Origin: Adiantum capillus-veneris
Lineage: Eukaryota > Streptophyta > Polypodiopsida > Polypodiales > Pteridaceae
Assembly: GCA_014529385.2 (NCBI GenBank)
Contig: CM043966.1
Location: forward strand, 42,571,537-42,635,536
Direction of reading: 5' to 3'
Length of the DNA: 64,000 bases
The notes below the pieces were generated by a model. The model searched no databases. It was not told where the DNA came from and saw nothing but the letters and a program-made list of their open reading frames with translations. Below, one piece after another: positions 1 to 10,266 of the stretch. Within the stretch, counting starts at the first letter, position 1. Each line of letters begins with the position of its first letter. The position numbers and the translations under genes are program-made.

Positions 1-120
1 AACCCCCGACGTCGCTAAGATCGTCGCTAACAACGTCGATATGGGAACGTCTCTATAACAATCTTTATATGTGTCGCTATAAAGGTCGCTATATAGCGAC
101 GCCTATAGGCCCAACTAGTC
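1..120. repeat. GTCGCTA-rich repeat with 16-bp palindrome
   Basis: The first 100 bases repeat variants of GTCGCTA several times in both orientations. They include a perfect 16-bp palindrome at 85-100 (GTCGCTATATAGCGAC). Clustered short motifs in both orientations are typical of the subterminal regions of plant CACTA-type DNA transposons, but no terminus is visible and the window edge cuts the repeat. It ends abruptly at the RNase H fragment at about 121. Confidence 0.4.
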
Positions 121-447
121 CTCGTGCTTCCGGATCTCTCAAAGCCATTTGAGGTCCAATGTGATGCTTGTGGTGATTGCCTTGGAGCATTTTTTCTTCA
201 AGAAGGGCATGCCATAGCATATGAGAGCCGAAGGCTCATTATTGATGAACGAGTCTTGGGCATTTATGAGAAAGAGCTTTTAACTGTTCTACATGCCCTA
301 GACACATGGAAGCACTACCTATTGGGGACTCCATTTATCCTACGAACCGACCACCAAAGTCTCAAGTATTTCATGACGCAAACCAAGCTTTCCGACAAAC
401 AAATGAGGTGGGAAAATTTTCTTTCGCAATTTAATTTCCATATTGCT
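121..447 (+). pseudogene. Chromovirus-family Ty3/gypsy RNase H fragment (element A)
   Basis: The open frame (codons from 124) encodes the reverse-transcriptase-linked RNase H of a Ty3/gypsy polyprotein, which degrades RNA in RNA:DNA hybrids during reverse transcription. Visible hallmarks are SKPFEVQCDACGD (first catalytic Asp), the segment YEKELLTVLHALDTWKHYLLG and TDHQSLKYF. It closely matches the RNase H of the minus-strand element B near 27137-27260. Both ends are broken: nothing of RT lies upstream, and at about 447 the reading runs straight into LTR sequence, so the end of RNase H and all of integrase are missing. It is a non-functional fragment. Confidence 0.8.
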
Positions 448-1478
448 CACATAGATGAGAGAGAACACCCACACACTCACACAAGGCATGCATGGTACAA
501 AGAAAGCAAAAGGGACACTTGTCAAGTTCCTCCTCATGTTGCCCTCATGGTGTGCCTGAAGCCTATTGGTTGGCCACCCAAGGCTACCCTTGCTGCTTGT
601 AATGCCTGAAGCCTATTGGTTGGCCACCCAAGGCTACACTTGTCTCAAGCCTACCCTTGCTGCTTGTAATGCCTCCTGCTTGTGATTGGCTAGGCTTGGA
701 GGGGTCCAATGAGCTTCAAGCATGAGCTACAAGGGGGAGTAGACCCAAGCAAGCTAGGGGGTTGCTTAGGGGGTATACTCACCCACACACACTCAAAAAC
801 ACTCTCATTGTGTGCTATGAAAAGTGCAAGAGCTCCCTCTCCTTCTCCAAGTAAGTAGAGGTTGAGAGCCTACACCAACACTCTTGGATATGGAGTGCAA
901 ATCCAACCAAGAGCCATGCTTCAATGCTTAAGCTTGCCATATCCTTCTTCTTCATTACTATGCTATTATATATGCTAGCAACAAGAGTTATGATAAGTGA
1001 GGAACTAATTCTTTCTCCTATGAAATGTTTCTTCTTCCTCTTCCCTACCCTCATTCCCTGCTAGCTCTCTCCACCTTCGAAGGTGTTTGAGGTCTTGGGA
1101 CTGAGGCTTGGGATAGTTAAAGCTTTCTTCAAGTTTATGTTATGTTTGTGATGCATGAAGCTTTCCATCTTCATTGCATCACCTAGGTCACAAGGAACAC
1201 AAAGATTGTATTGTAACAAGTCTCTCTTAATGGGAGAAATCATAATACAAATGCCTATTGGAGGGGGGACCGGCTCCACATAAATCCGGTCCTCAACTAT
1301 TGTCATGTTCTCCAAATTCTCTCTCTTGCAAAAGTATTGTCCATGCCAAGTTAGCTAATTGCTATGATTATGTTGCTATCTTCAATCATGTTCACCCGCT
1401 ATGCTCACAAAGTCATTTCTCAAAATTACTCTCATTAATTTCCGCTACTCTCAAATTAAATAGGCCAATTCCATTACA
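448..1478 (+). repeat. 5'-truncated LTR of the B/H chromovirus family
   Basis: This stretch aligns by eye with 59165-60216 (H 5' LTR) and with the reverse complement of the 24061-25578 LTR. Shared landmarks are the tract rich in ACAC, the phrase GAGAGCCTACACCAAC, the 'CTAGCTCTCTCCACCTT' stretch and the end ATTACA at 1473-1478. Roughly the first 500 bases of the LTR are missing at the junction with the RNase H fragment. It is therefore a deletion product or a truncated 3' LTR rather than a clean solo LTR. Confidence 0.75.
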
Positions 1479-3878
1479 AGGATAGATTGCACCTTATATA
1501 GATGAGCAAGATACAAAGAATGAATTAGCGTTCCCTAGAACTCAAAGGTGTAACTTGAAGATTTACCACCTTCTTTTATTGTCTCAAGCTGATGATAACT
1601 CTTTCTTTTTGTTGGGGAGTTTGTAAAAGCCCTTCCTAGCCCTTACTCTTGATCGACGCATCTAAGCCATCGACTTTATAAAAAAAAGTGATTTTTTTTT
1701 GGATAAATTCTGGATCAATGCAAGCACCAAAGTATACTCACGACACACTTTTGGTTTATATCATGGGGACATGGGTATAACCAATGCATAAGAAATTAGC
1801 TTTTCATTTTGAGAAAATTAGCACAAAGAAAAAGAAAAGAGAAGATAAGGATAAGGTGAGTAAGTAACTTGTTGAAGAAGCTTTGAAAAGCAAGATAAGT
1901 TATCAAGATAAGTAAAAATAACTTATTGAAGGAAGAAAAGCTATCAGCATAAGTTTAACACTTCTCTCCTTCGTTTTTTTGAAGGTGCAACCTTGAAAGT
2001 AAGCTTGAGAAAGCCATAGCTAAGCGTCTTTCACACACATCTCCTACACACACACCCCTCTCCGAGAAGCCATGGCCAAACCCTAATCAAGCTAGCCATA
2101 ACTTGACCTTATTCTTTTCATTACACTCTCCCTCTTCTCTCTCCTAACTTTCAAGCTTTCCATGTCTTGAATCTTCCTTGTCTCTTTTCATTCTTTCATT
2201 CCAAGTAGCGTGACTGGTGGAATTTAAGCGAAGTGAAGAGGGAAAGAGCTGACTACGTCAACGCACTTCTTCAACTCTCCCAAAGCAAGGAGAAGACTCT
2301 ACCACACATACGCAAGGTAAGATTTTCTTACTATCTTCATGCTATTACACATATTAATCAATTGGATTATTTTTCATTTTAAGTTAAATCATGCTTAAAG
2401 CTCTCATGTTTCCATAAGTAAGATTTCCTCTTACTTAGAAGGAAAAAAATTAGCAATTTTTATTTCTAGCTAACAACGTTACTAACCACTAACTATGATG
2501 TTATTTCAAGTTCTTTAGAGTACCAATCTGATATGGCCTAGAGAGTAGAAATCACTCTCTTGACCCATAAGTGCCTGGAGATCATACTTATTCAAATAAT
2601 ATGCATGATGAATGGTGACTAATATCTATACTTACCCATAAACCCTCGCATTAATTTCTTATTGATTTTTACGTTACTATAAAGATATATGCCATAAATC
2701 AAAGGCAATTCAGTATTAGAATTTTTGGAACTAACCTTGATTTCCAAAAGAGGCAATAAATTTCTCCAAAATGAAATGCTTTCATGAATAGCTCAAATTT
2801 TTTCTTGATTATTCAAACTAAATAAAAAATAGACTCTTAAGTTAATATGTAATTCTCTCAAGAAGAAGTTGAGTTTTGAAGGGCAATTTTATCATAATCA
2901 AAGAATTTTTCCATTCCAAGGTTATCTCCCCTCTTGTCAATTGGATAAATCCCAAAACTCTAAGCCTCTTCTAGCTACATAATTAATCCTCTCCATGGTA
3001 GCGGAGGTAAGCCTAAGTCCCATCTTAAATAAGAGTTTGTAGATCATTCATATTCCATTGCTGCATGAGCATTTTGCACGAGACTAGCATGTCCATTCTT
3101 AGGAATTTCACATTTTACTCATACTCTACCATTCATCAAAGGATTCTACTCTTGCATAAACAATCATCTAGTTTTGCATAATCAATCAAAGAAAGTTTTA
3201 CAATTATTTGCCTTAAGATTACAAATTGATGCATTCTAAAGTTTTGTGTTTACAACTCATGGTTCACACCAAAGCAAGGGTCAATGTAGAGAGCATATGC
3301 ACTATTAATTTCAAGTTTGTTTTGCAATTATGAAGGAGGGTGGAGTAAGGGGATAGCTTCACAAAAGCGATGACCATGTTGATTGAAGATAAAACTCCCA
3401 TCGCTTCCATGGAGATGCCCTATGGATGGCAATGATGCAAAGAAAACAAATGGGATTCGCCCAAGATGGGGTTAACTTGAAACTACGTCGAGACAAAACC
3501 TTAACTCCCAAGAGATTTGTTGTTTTTTCAAAGGGCTTGTTTGAGTAGACATAAAAAAGAAATAGGAACTAATGGATTATAATGCAAATAATCTAATTTA
3601 AATTCAATTAGGATTAAAAACTTTACCAAAAAGATTGGATGTGGATAGCCCTAGCATAACATAGAAGATTTAAGTGTGAAATTTGTCTTACATATTGGAA
3701 AATGGTCGGCACATGTATTAACCTATGGGATGCAATGGGAGATGGTCCTTTCTCCCAAGGACTAATAACCATTGGTCTATATTTTAAGCTTGGGTTTATT
3801 CAATTCCCTGAAGTTTCAATTGGATGGGACTGTGTCCTTGCCGGGTTGGAGGACCTGCAGATGCATCTAGAAATTGGC
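1479..3878. other. Unassigned intergenic DNA
   Basis: I see no coding region or recognisable element over this 2.4 kb. It is AT-rich, with all frames stopped frequently. The part at 2030-2330 resembles the transcribed part of an LTR or a 5' leader (CA-rich runs, then CTCTCC tracts), but I found no partner copy in the window. Confidence 0.4.
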
Positions 3879-4678
3879 CTAGTCCAGGTAGACCTGATGC
3901 CAATGGGAAAAGGAAGAAGGAAAATGGATCTAAGAAGGGATCAGATAAGGGAGGAAGATGTGAAATAATTAAAGGAACTCTTCTACTTGTTTGGTAAAAA
4001 TGAACCTTGAAAAGGCTATATTAATTTGATAAGCCTTTCCCAAACAAGAGAAGGAAAAATAAGAATTGAAAATTGTGTAAAAGAACCATCTCCACACGTG
4101 GCAGAGGAGACAAGATACTCTAGTTCTAGGATGAGGATAGGGATATGCCTGGAGAAGTATATGTGACTTCTTGAAAGATAACTAGATAAATTTACTAATA
4201 CTAAAGGTGAAAGAAAGTAAACTATAGAATGGAAAAAGGCAAGAACGACCTGATAAATGCACACTTGCAAGGGCATGCCTAGTCCGGGTAGACCTGATGC
4301 CAATGGGAAAAGGAAGAAGGAAAATGGATGTAAGAAGGGATTGGATAAGGGAGGAAGATGTGATTTAATTAAAGAAACTCTTCTACTTGTTTGGTAAAAA
4401 TGAACCTTGAAAAGGCTATATTAATTTGATAAGCCTTTCCCAAACAAGAGAAGGAAAAATAAGAATTGAAAATTGTGTAAAAGAACCATCTCCACATGTG
4501 GCAAAGGAGACAAGATACTCAAGTTCTAGGATGAGGATAGGGATATGCCTGGAGAAGTATATGTGACTTCTTGAAAGATAACTACATAAGTTTACTAATA
4601 CTAAAGGTGAAAGGAAGTAAACTATAGAATGGAAAAAGGCAAGAACTACTTGATAAATGCACACTTGCAAGGGCATGC
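3879..4678. repeat. Tandem duplication, two units of about 400 bp
   Basis: The block starting CCTAGTCC at 3878 recurs at 4278 with only scattered differences, and the second unit ends at the GGGCATGC at 4671-4678. The period is 400 bases. The ORFs at 4016-4303 and 4416-4676 on the minus strand are near-identical only because the DNA is duplicated. They have no recognisable product. Confidence 0.85.
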
Positions 4679-5393
4679 AAAAATTTGCATGCTTCTTTCA
4701 AATGCTTGAAATGTATTCTTTGGTTGACTTGATTGGAATCATGTTTTCCTAGTATCATAGTACTACCTTGGGAATGTGCATTTACCAAACGGTTCAGTGA
4801 GAGGGTGGATTTCGGAGGGTTAATTTTTTGGCTAGAAAATTGAACCCAATTTTATGTTGTCCATTAAGTTAAGTCAATAACAGGGAAAGGGATTCCAATC
4901 TTTGGAGTGGGGATCAAACTTAGGAACAAGGGATTCATGAGTTAGTAATTACACCCATCTTAGGGGAACGCACTGATGGCTGTGCTTGGTATCATAATCG
5001 AGAAAAAAGCATCAGTGACCTTGAACCAAGGGTGAATCAGAGAACTCCCACCACTTGACCCTGGAAGGTTGAGTTCCAATTTATCCTGATGGCTTTGATT
5101 GGAAATTTTGAATCGATAAGAAAACATATTTTGGGGTGAAGGGTTCCATATGAGAAAAAGTGAATGTTATCACCCCCTTGAGTTAGCATCAAAGAGTAGG
5201 AGGAGTCTTGTCTTGGTGCTAGTCTCAAGCGAGAGGGATGTCTGAAATCATGGTGTACCCATTTGGAGATGGTGCAGTTGGTGGTCCCTGGCATGGACCT
5301 CACAGCTTTTATCACATAAGAGGTCATCACAAATCCTTTCAAGGTGCTAGCACATGTGATAGTATTTGGAAAGAGCCCTAAATTTGCATCCGC
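4679..5393. other. Unassigned stretch with one unrecognised minus-strand ORF
   Basis: A 101-codon minus-strand ORF lies at 5037-5342. Its later half looks protein-like (HFFSYGTLHP followed by hydrophobic residues and NSTFQGQ), and could be an exon of a host gene or pseudogene. I do not recognise the family. The rest shows nothing codable. Confidence 0.25.
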
Positions 5394-5862
5394 TTAAAAT
5401 TTCCCGCAGCTTCCTTGCCACAACCATAATGGCCATGCATATCCTACAATCAACATCTTCCAATGGATGACATTTGGAAATGAAATCTCATCAAGAACTT
5501 TATGTGCTTTCATAAGGGCACCACATTTGACATATACATCAACCCAAGCATTGCTAAACAAAACACATCTCGTTGCTTCTTGCCACCACCATAGTGGGCT
5601 TAATCTTGCAATCAAACCTCCTCAAGCACTTATCGTGCTCCTGAAGTACCTCATTCAACACATATATCTACCAATGCACTGATAAGTACAACATTTGGTA
5701 TACATATCAATCAGCATTGTCACGCCTATAATGTACATGTCCCTGCAATGTCCATGTCCCAGCAAGCACCTACTGCTCTCTAGAGCCATATTTGATATAC
5801 ATACATACCAAAGACTTTCCTAGCACAATATTTGGCATACATGTTTGTTACCATATACATGT

Positions 5863-5932
5863 GGTAGTGATGTGTGTGAACACATCACTACCCTGGCGGT
5901 CCTAGTGTGTGAACACACTAGGACCGCCGGGG
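5863..5932. repeat. Two adjacent strong inverted repeats (hairpins)
   Basis: Hairpin 1 has a perfect 13-bp stem, 5863-5875 paired with 5880-5892, and loop GTGA. Hairpin 2 has a perfect 15-bp stem, 5895-5909 (GGCGGTCCTAGTGTG) paired with 5914-5928, and loop TGAA. It extends by a G-T wobble and three more G-C pairs to about 5891-5932. Both share the central core GTGTGTGAACAC. A T-run follows at 5935-5940. Confidence 0.9.
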
Positions 5933-6105
5933 CATTTTTTCCCTCTTTAGGTGGTTTTTTCCCCCGTGCATTGTATATACGCCCATCACTCTAGGGCTAT
6001 CTATCTTTCCATTCCACACTAAGTAACACACTCTCTATTGTGTGCCTTGAGCTTCCTTCATCTTCTATAAGCTGTGTGTGTTTCTCTGCAACCCTAATTC
6101 CAACA
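5869..6105 (+). mobile_element. Solo-LTR-like insertion in the PPR relic
   Basis: The segment starts TGATGTG and ends CCAACA. It contains a TATA-like TGTATATA at about 5969, then CA/CT-rich sequence and a TTCTATAA, in the order expected of a short LTR. The flanks on both sides are PPR-like, so it looks inserted. I could not find a clean target-site duplication, so the exact ends are uncertain. A foldback element is an alternative reading given the hairpins at its left end. Confidence 0.4.
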
Positions 6106-6340
6106 ATATCAACCAAAATATTCTAAAGACCACCATGTTTGGCATGCTTATTAACTAAAGCATTATCGAGCACAACCTTTCTTTACCAAATGCACTTCAT
6201 TTGGCATACAAATCAACTAAGGTATTACCATGCACGACATCTTTTGGCATACAAATTGGTCCAAAGCATTGCTAGGCACCCTCTTTGGCCCAAATATCAA
6301 TTGACCCAGTATCGAGCAGAAATGTAATTACACCCCCATC

Positions 6341-6899
6341 AATTTTTCCTGCTCATGGATATCCAAGACTGCAAACAAATGTTATCTAGTTATAAATTGT
6401 GCACTAAATGTCCGATTTGAGCACTGTAATGGAGATACTCAAGCCCGTGCCAAATTCTATCACTCAAAACCTTATCAAGTCGAAGAAAATCACTCGAGCA
6501 TGTATCTCAAGTTCGGTCTAAAGATAGCAGATTTGATACTTAGAAAATACCAAACTACCCATAACATCTGATCCACCCAAACTCCAATTAGCGATCCATA
6601 AAGATAGACTTGTAGAGCATTCTGAGTGCTACATTCTTAAACTCACATTTTGAAAAATTTGAGGATCTCTACTTACAGCACCAGAAACATAGTTATTGGC
6701 TTTTAAAACCTCATTTGGCATATATTAGTTGTTATTGTGCCCTGCTCATTTCTTAATAAACTTGTACACTTCAACCATATTTAATCCGCATCTTTCATCC
6801 CTATTTTCCATCGTGGAAGAGAAGAGACACGGCATCCATCCCCTTTGAACCTACACATCCTTTGACATGTGCCAACCATTATCCAAAACAACAAGCATA
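6341..6899. other. Unassigned intergenic DNA
   Basis: No gene, repeat pair or RNA is recognisable here. It may belong to the 3' part of the K retroelement relic, which reads on the minus strand from 8368 downwards. Confidence 0.35.
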
Positions 6900-8368
6900 C
6901 ACATAACTTCATCTAATATTTGCCCCACTATAAACATGATTTGAATTTTTTTTCCCCAATTTGTGGCTTCATTACAGCTTAATGAGAGCATGCTCATCTA
7001 GGATTAAAAAAAATGTAATCAATAGAACATAGCCCAATGAGTCCCTTGTGTCATGGCACATAGAAATGCCCTACCTCAAACCATAGTTAGCCTAACACCC
7101 TCCTAGATCAAAGGGAATAATAAGGAATTGCCCAAACATTTGAGCAACATAAAATCCATACGAGTATACACTACCTATATCATTCAACATCAGACATTTT
7201 TGGTCTAGGTATGTTATTCCTGGATCCAACAGCAAAACAACAAGCAACCATAACATGTATCTAAAAGTACCCATCCATATCAAACCTTCTTTTCAAGATT
7301 CCTAGAATCTCTTGGATCAAACATCATTGATTGACGAGCCCCACAATATACTAGACATTCAACTGAAGCGTAGTGATTTTGGCAACTTTAGCTCATTACC
7401 AGCAAGCATTAAAGAGCATTGACTTGCTTTTACTGGCATCCAAAACATCATTGACATAAGGATCATTAGAAAGAGCATCCGAATCCAACCATAGCTGGTA
7501 TTGTCCAAGGACATGAAGAAAATTGTGCACCTTTTGCAGTACCCATGTTGATTTAGCATCATAGCCCCCTCTAACTACATATCCATCACTAGCATTTGAA
7601 CAATCTGTACCTATAGTATTAGAGGCATTTATACTTAGGATTCTAGCTTGATCATGGAAAACTGGTTTAGCATGTAAATATTCATCCATAACACCGTCCA
7701 CTGGATTGCTAGAGCCATGAAAATCTTCATCATCTATCAAAGACCTAGAAATTGCTTTATCTTGCAACTCACGAGAAGGCATACAAGGAAGAACTCCCTA
7801 GATATATGGCACTTTAGTCATTTCAAAAATTTTAGACACATTAAAGACTTCATCCTCCAAGTAATCTTCATATGTTTATTTGTCATCTTCTGCCTTATAT
7901 GCATCTATGTATGTGACCTAGAATCTCATTGACACACTCTAAAGTTTCTTCTTGCACCCCATCTGAAAATGTACATACATTAGAAAGCCCTTTCATATTG
8001 TTAAGTTCATCTCCATGAGGCCCTGCTAAGACATCATTGATACTGGCATCCTTTTATTGCTTCAAAACATCAACATTTGTAAACATGATGCCAACAATAA
8101 AATAACTCATTTGTATTCTCATGTACATCCTGTGTAATCTCCACAATTTCTTGCATTTCATCAGTTACCATATACACAACTTTATCTATGCAATATTCTT
8201 CAGCACATAGGTTGTTCTATTTGGCCTCACATGCTTCCATGGTGCCAAAAGCTCCACTAATACTCTATAAAGGTTCATCTAGAATTGCTTGAGAATAACC
8301 CATGCAGAGGTCACTAGCCTGTGAAACACTTGTAGTACAATTTATATCTTCATTGGAGCCACTAACGA
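6900..8368 (-). pseudogene. Retroelement relic K, distal part
   Basis: Read on the minus strand, this region aligns by eye with 18470-19010 on the plus strand, inside element D. The shared stretch includes WVLQKVH followed by LGQYQLWL and DALSND, and a later segment near FGQFLIIPFD versus FGKFIVIPLD. The longest open piece is 7396-7782. It is multiply broken. In D the same block lies between a gag-like region and an integrase tail, so it is probably part of an old Ty3/gypsy polyprotein, but I cannot assign a domain. Element E is inserted at its upstream edge (8369), and K resumes at 14162. Confidence 0.55.
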
Positions 8369-10080
8369 TGGAGAGGGGGAACGGGGAACACACCCGACAC
8401 ACACGCAATGGCCCCTATATACCTCAGGGTATTCACAACACCCCTGTCCTCTCAAAAACACCTTCAAAAAAGCAACTCACACTAGCAAGGCCTCGCCTGC
8501 ACTTCGCCCAACGCACACACGCTCTGTACAATCCTCGGATAGCGATCACACCGATATTGCCCTCTTCCAGCTCTTCCACAACTCAACACCTCTCTCTCTT
8601 TCTCTCTCACACACACAGGGGGCCCGAGGGGGCGCACACGCTCACACACACCGGCACCACACACCCTGGAGACGAGCAAAGAAGAAAGGGGGGAATGGGG
8701 GAAAGACGACGCCAAAACCGACAGTGAAAGCTTCTCCTTCAAAAGAAAAACACCTATACAAAATTCATATGGCCACTTGACTACGTGGCACACACATCAA
8801 CAAGAAAATCCAATTGTGGCTTCGCTTCGACAGCAGCCTTTCCTCTTGGTAGCCTTCGTTGGCTCCCTCTTCTTCTGAGCCCTCATACTCTCGGGTCACT
8901 TCATGGATGACGCATCACCATGGCGTGCCGACTTCGACCACCGAGCGCACGAAGCCACCTCCTCTCTCCAATTCTCTTTCTCTTCAAGCCAAAGAAAAAA
9001 CCAAAGGCCCCCAACTCAAGACGAAAAATCTCGTCCAAGAAGCTCCCCCTCCTTTTTTTCCTTAGTTTCTTTTCAAGGCAAAAAAAGGCAAAGTAAACAC
9101 TTTCTTTCTTTGGCAGTCCCTTGAGTTTTCCTTTTCTTTTTTCTTTACTCTCCTCTTCTTTTTTTTCCTTTTAGCTTTGAGGTTAACTTTTTACTTTTGA
9201 CCTTAGCTCTAGCCAAGCTTTTTCTTTTCCTTTTCAATTCACAACAACCAAAGGCTTTTTAGCCCTGATTTCCCATGCAATGGGTCCTCCATGAGTTCGA
9301 GTCCAGCGAGCCCCCTTCTCCCCAGCCGCAGCAAGGCCAGCTCCAAACCTCGAAAACTTTTTTCGCTTTCGATCAATTCACACCCTCGAACATCAAGCCG
9401 CCAAACTGGACAAAAAAATTGATTCACCTCCGTTCCGATTGTTCGCTAATCTAAATTGGGCGTACCATGATGCGTTCGACTCTAATCGACGAGCCATAAA
9501 TTTTGGCTGACTCCCCACAATATATGCTACCTTGCCAAACCTGGTCGAGGCAAGAAAAACAATTGGCCGCATGCCTTTTGATGCGGACAACCTTGCACAC
9601 ACCCGACCCCCGACAAATATTGCGTAGGCCAAAACTTGTTCGTCTGAGCTCCAAATGGCGAACCAAAAAAACCAGCATGATCGACAGCTTGAGCTTTACA
9701 CGTGTATGAACTGACATCAGTCTGGGACACCTGTCCCCAGCTACCCTGTCCGTCGGGGATCTACTACACACTTCAGCTTTAAACCGCAATATCTTGCACA
9801 CCGGGGCTCTGTTTGACGAGCTGTCTGGATGAGCTTCTAGAGCATCTTGAACACCACATTTCGGGGCACATTCCACGCATCTTGAACACTTTGACCTACA
9901 GTCCCAATCAGCCCACTTCAAAGGCCCCCCTGGCCTCAAAAAACACTTTAAGCATACATTTCGGCTGCCACTCTCCTGCCCAGGGCCTTCATTCCTGCTT
10001 TAGCCCTTTGCCATGTGCCTGCTAGTACCCATAGCTCGGCATAGAGCTCTTCCTCGTGCAGACCAACTTTGGTTGCACCA
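8369..10080 (-). repeat. 3' LTR of element E
   Basis: This 1712-bp repeat matches 12360-14161, apart from an insertion of about 60 bases in the other copy near 12769 and a short duplicated block near 13165-13215. ORFs within it have no recognisable product and occur in both copies only because the LTRs are alike. Confidence 0.85.
8408..8420 (-). promoter_or_regulatory. Possible TATA box of LTR E
   Basis: On the minus strand the sequence reads GGTATATAGGGGCC. The same motif is conserved in the second LTR near 12400. It lies only about 45 bases from the LTR 3' end, which would leave a very short R-U5. The call rests on motif and conservation alone. Confidence 0.35.
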
Positions 10081-10100
10081 TCATTGTCCACCCCCTTGTT
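10081..10100 (-). other. Polypurine tract of element E
   Basis: Immediately upstream of the 3' LTR on the minus strand is AAGGGGGTGGACAATGA, followed by the LTR start TGGTGCAACC. A purine-rich run at this junction is the expected primer site for plus-strand DNA synthesis. Confidence 0.65.
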
Positions 10101-10266
10101 GAACATTTATGTTCAACCACAAACAGTCTTATTGCACTAAAAAACTGCCACACCAAAACAGACTCTCTGCACATCACAAAACCATCGAATATATGTACAA
10201 AACCTGGCATCTGCTACCCGCTGCCATTGTTCATGCGGGTTGCCCAACCCCCTACTATACTTGCCA

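Larger units (their letters stand above)
5394..6340 (-). pseudogene. Decayed PPR-repeat relic, antisense, split by an insertion
   Basis: Read on the minus strand, 5394-5615 contains a clear pentatricopeptide-repeat signature (NAWVDVYVKCGALMKAHKV followed by LDEISFPNV). This fits the plant PLS-type PPR consensus in which an 'NALVDMYAKCG' helix is followed by an 'AR/AHKVFDE' helix. PPR proteins bind organelle RNA in mitochondria or chloroplasts. Further degenerate copies of the NALV..YAK motif recur at about 60-80 base spacing to about 6330 (for example ALVNKHAKHG). There is no long ORF, and stops and frameshifts are frequent. An LTR-like insertion at about 5869-6105 interrupts it. Confidence 0.55.

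Noticed and set aside
4016-4676. Two near-identical 86-95-codon minus-strand ORFs
   Set aside because: They arise from the 400-bp tandem duplication and have no domain.
5929-5945. Hairpin followed by T-run as a bacterial-type terminator
   Set aside because: The window is plant nuclear DNA with no bacterial genes, so this reading has no context.
8302-8727. Thr/His/Pro-rich ORFs at 8302-8727 and 12299-12718
   Set aside because: They are the same LTR of element E read in the antisense direction, low in complexity and with no known motif.
9290-9312. tRNA B-box-like AGTTCGAGTCC in LTR E, suggesting a SINE or tRNA gene
   Set aside because: No A box or cloverleaf could be folded around it, and the sequence is simply part of both E LTRs.
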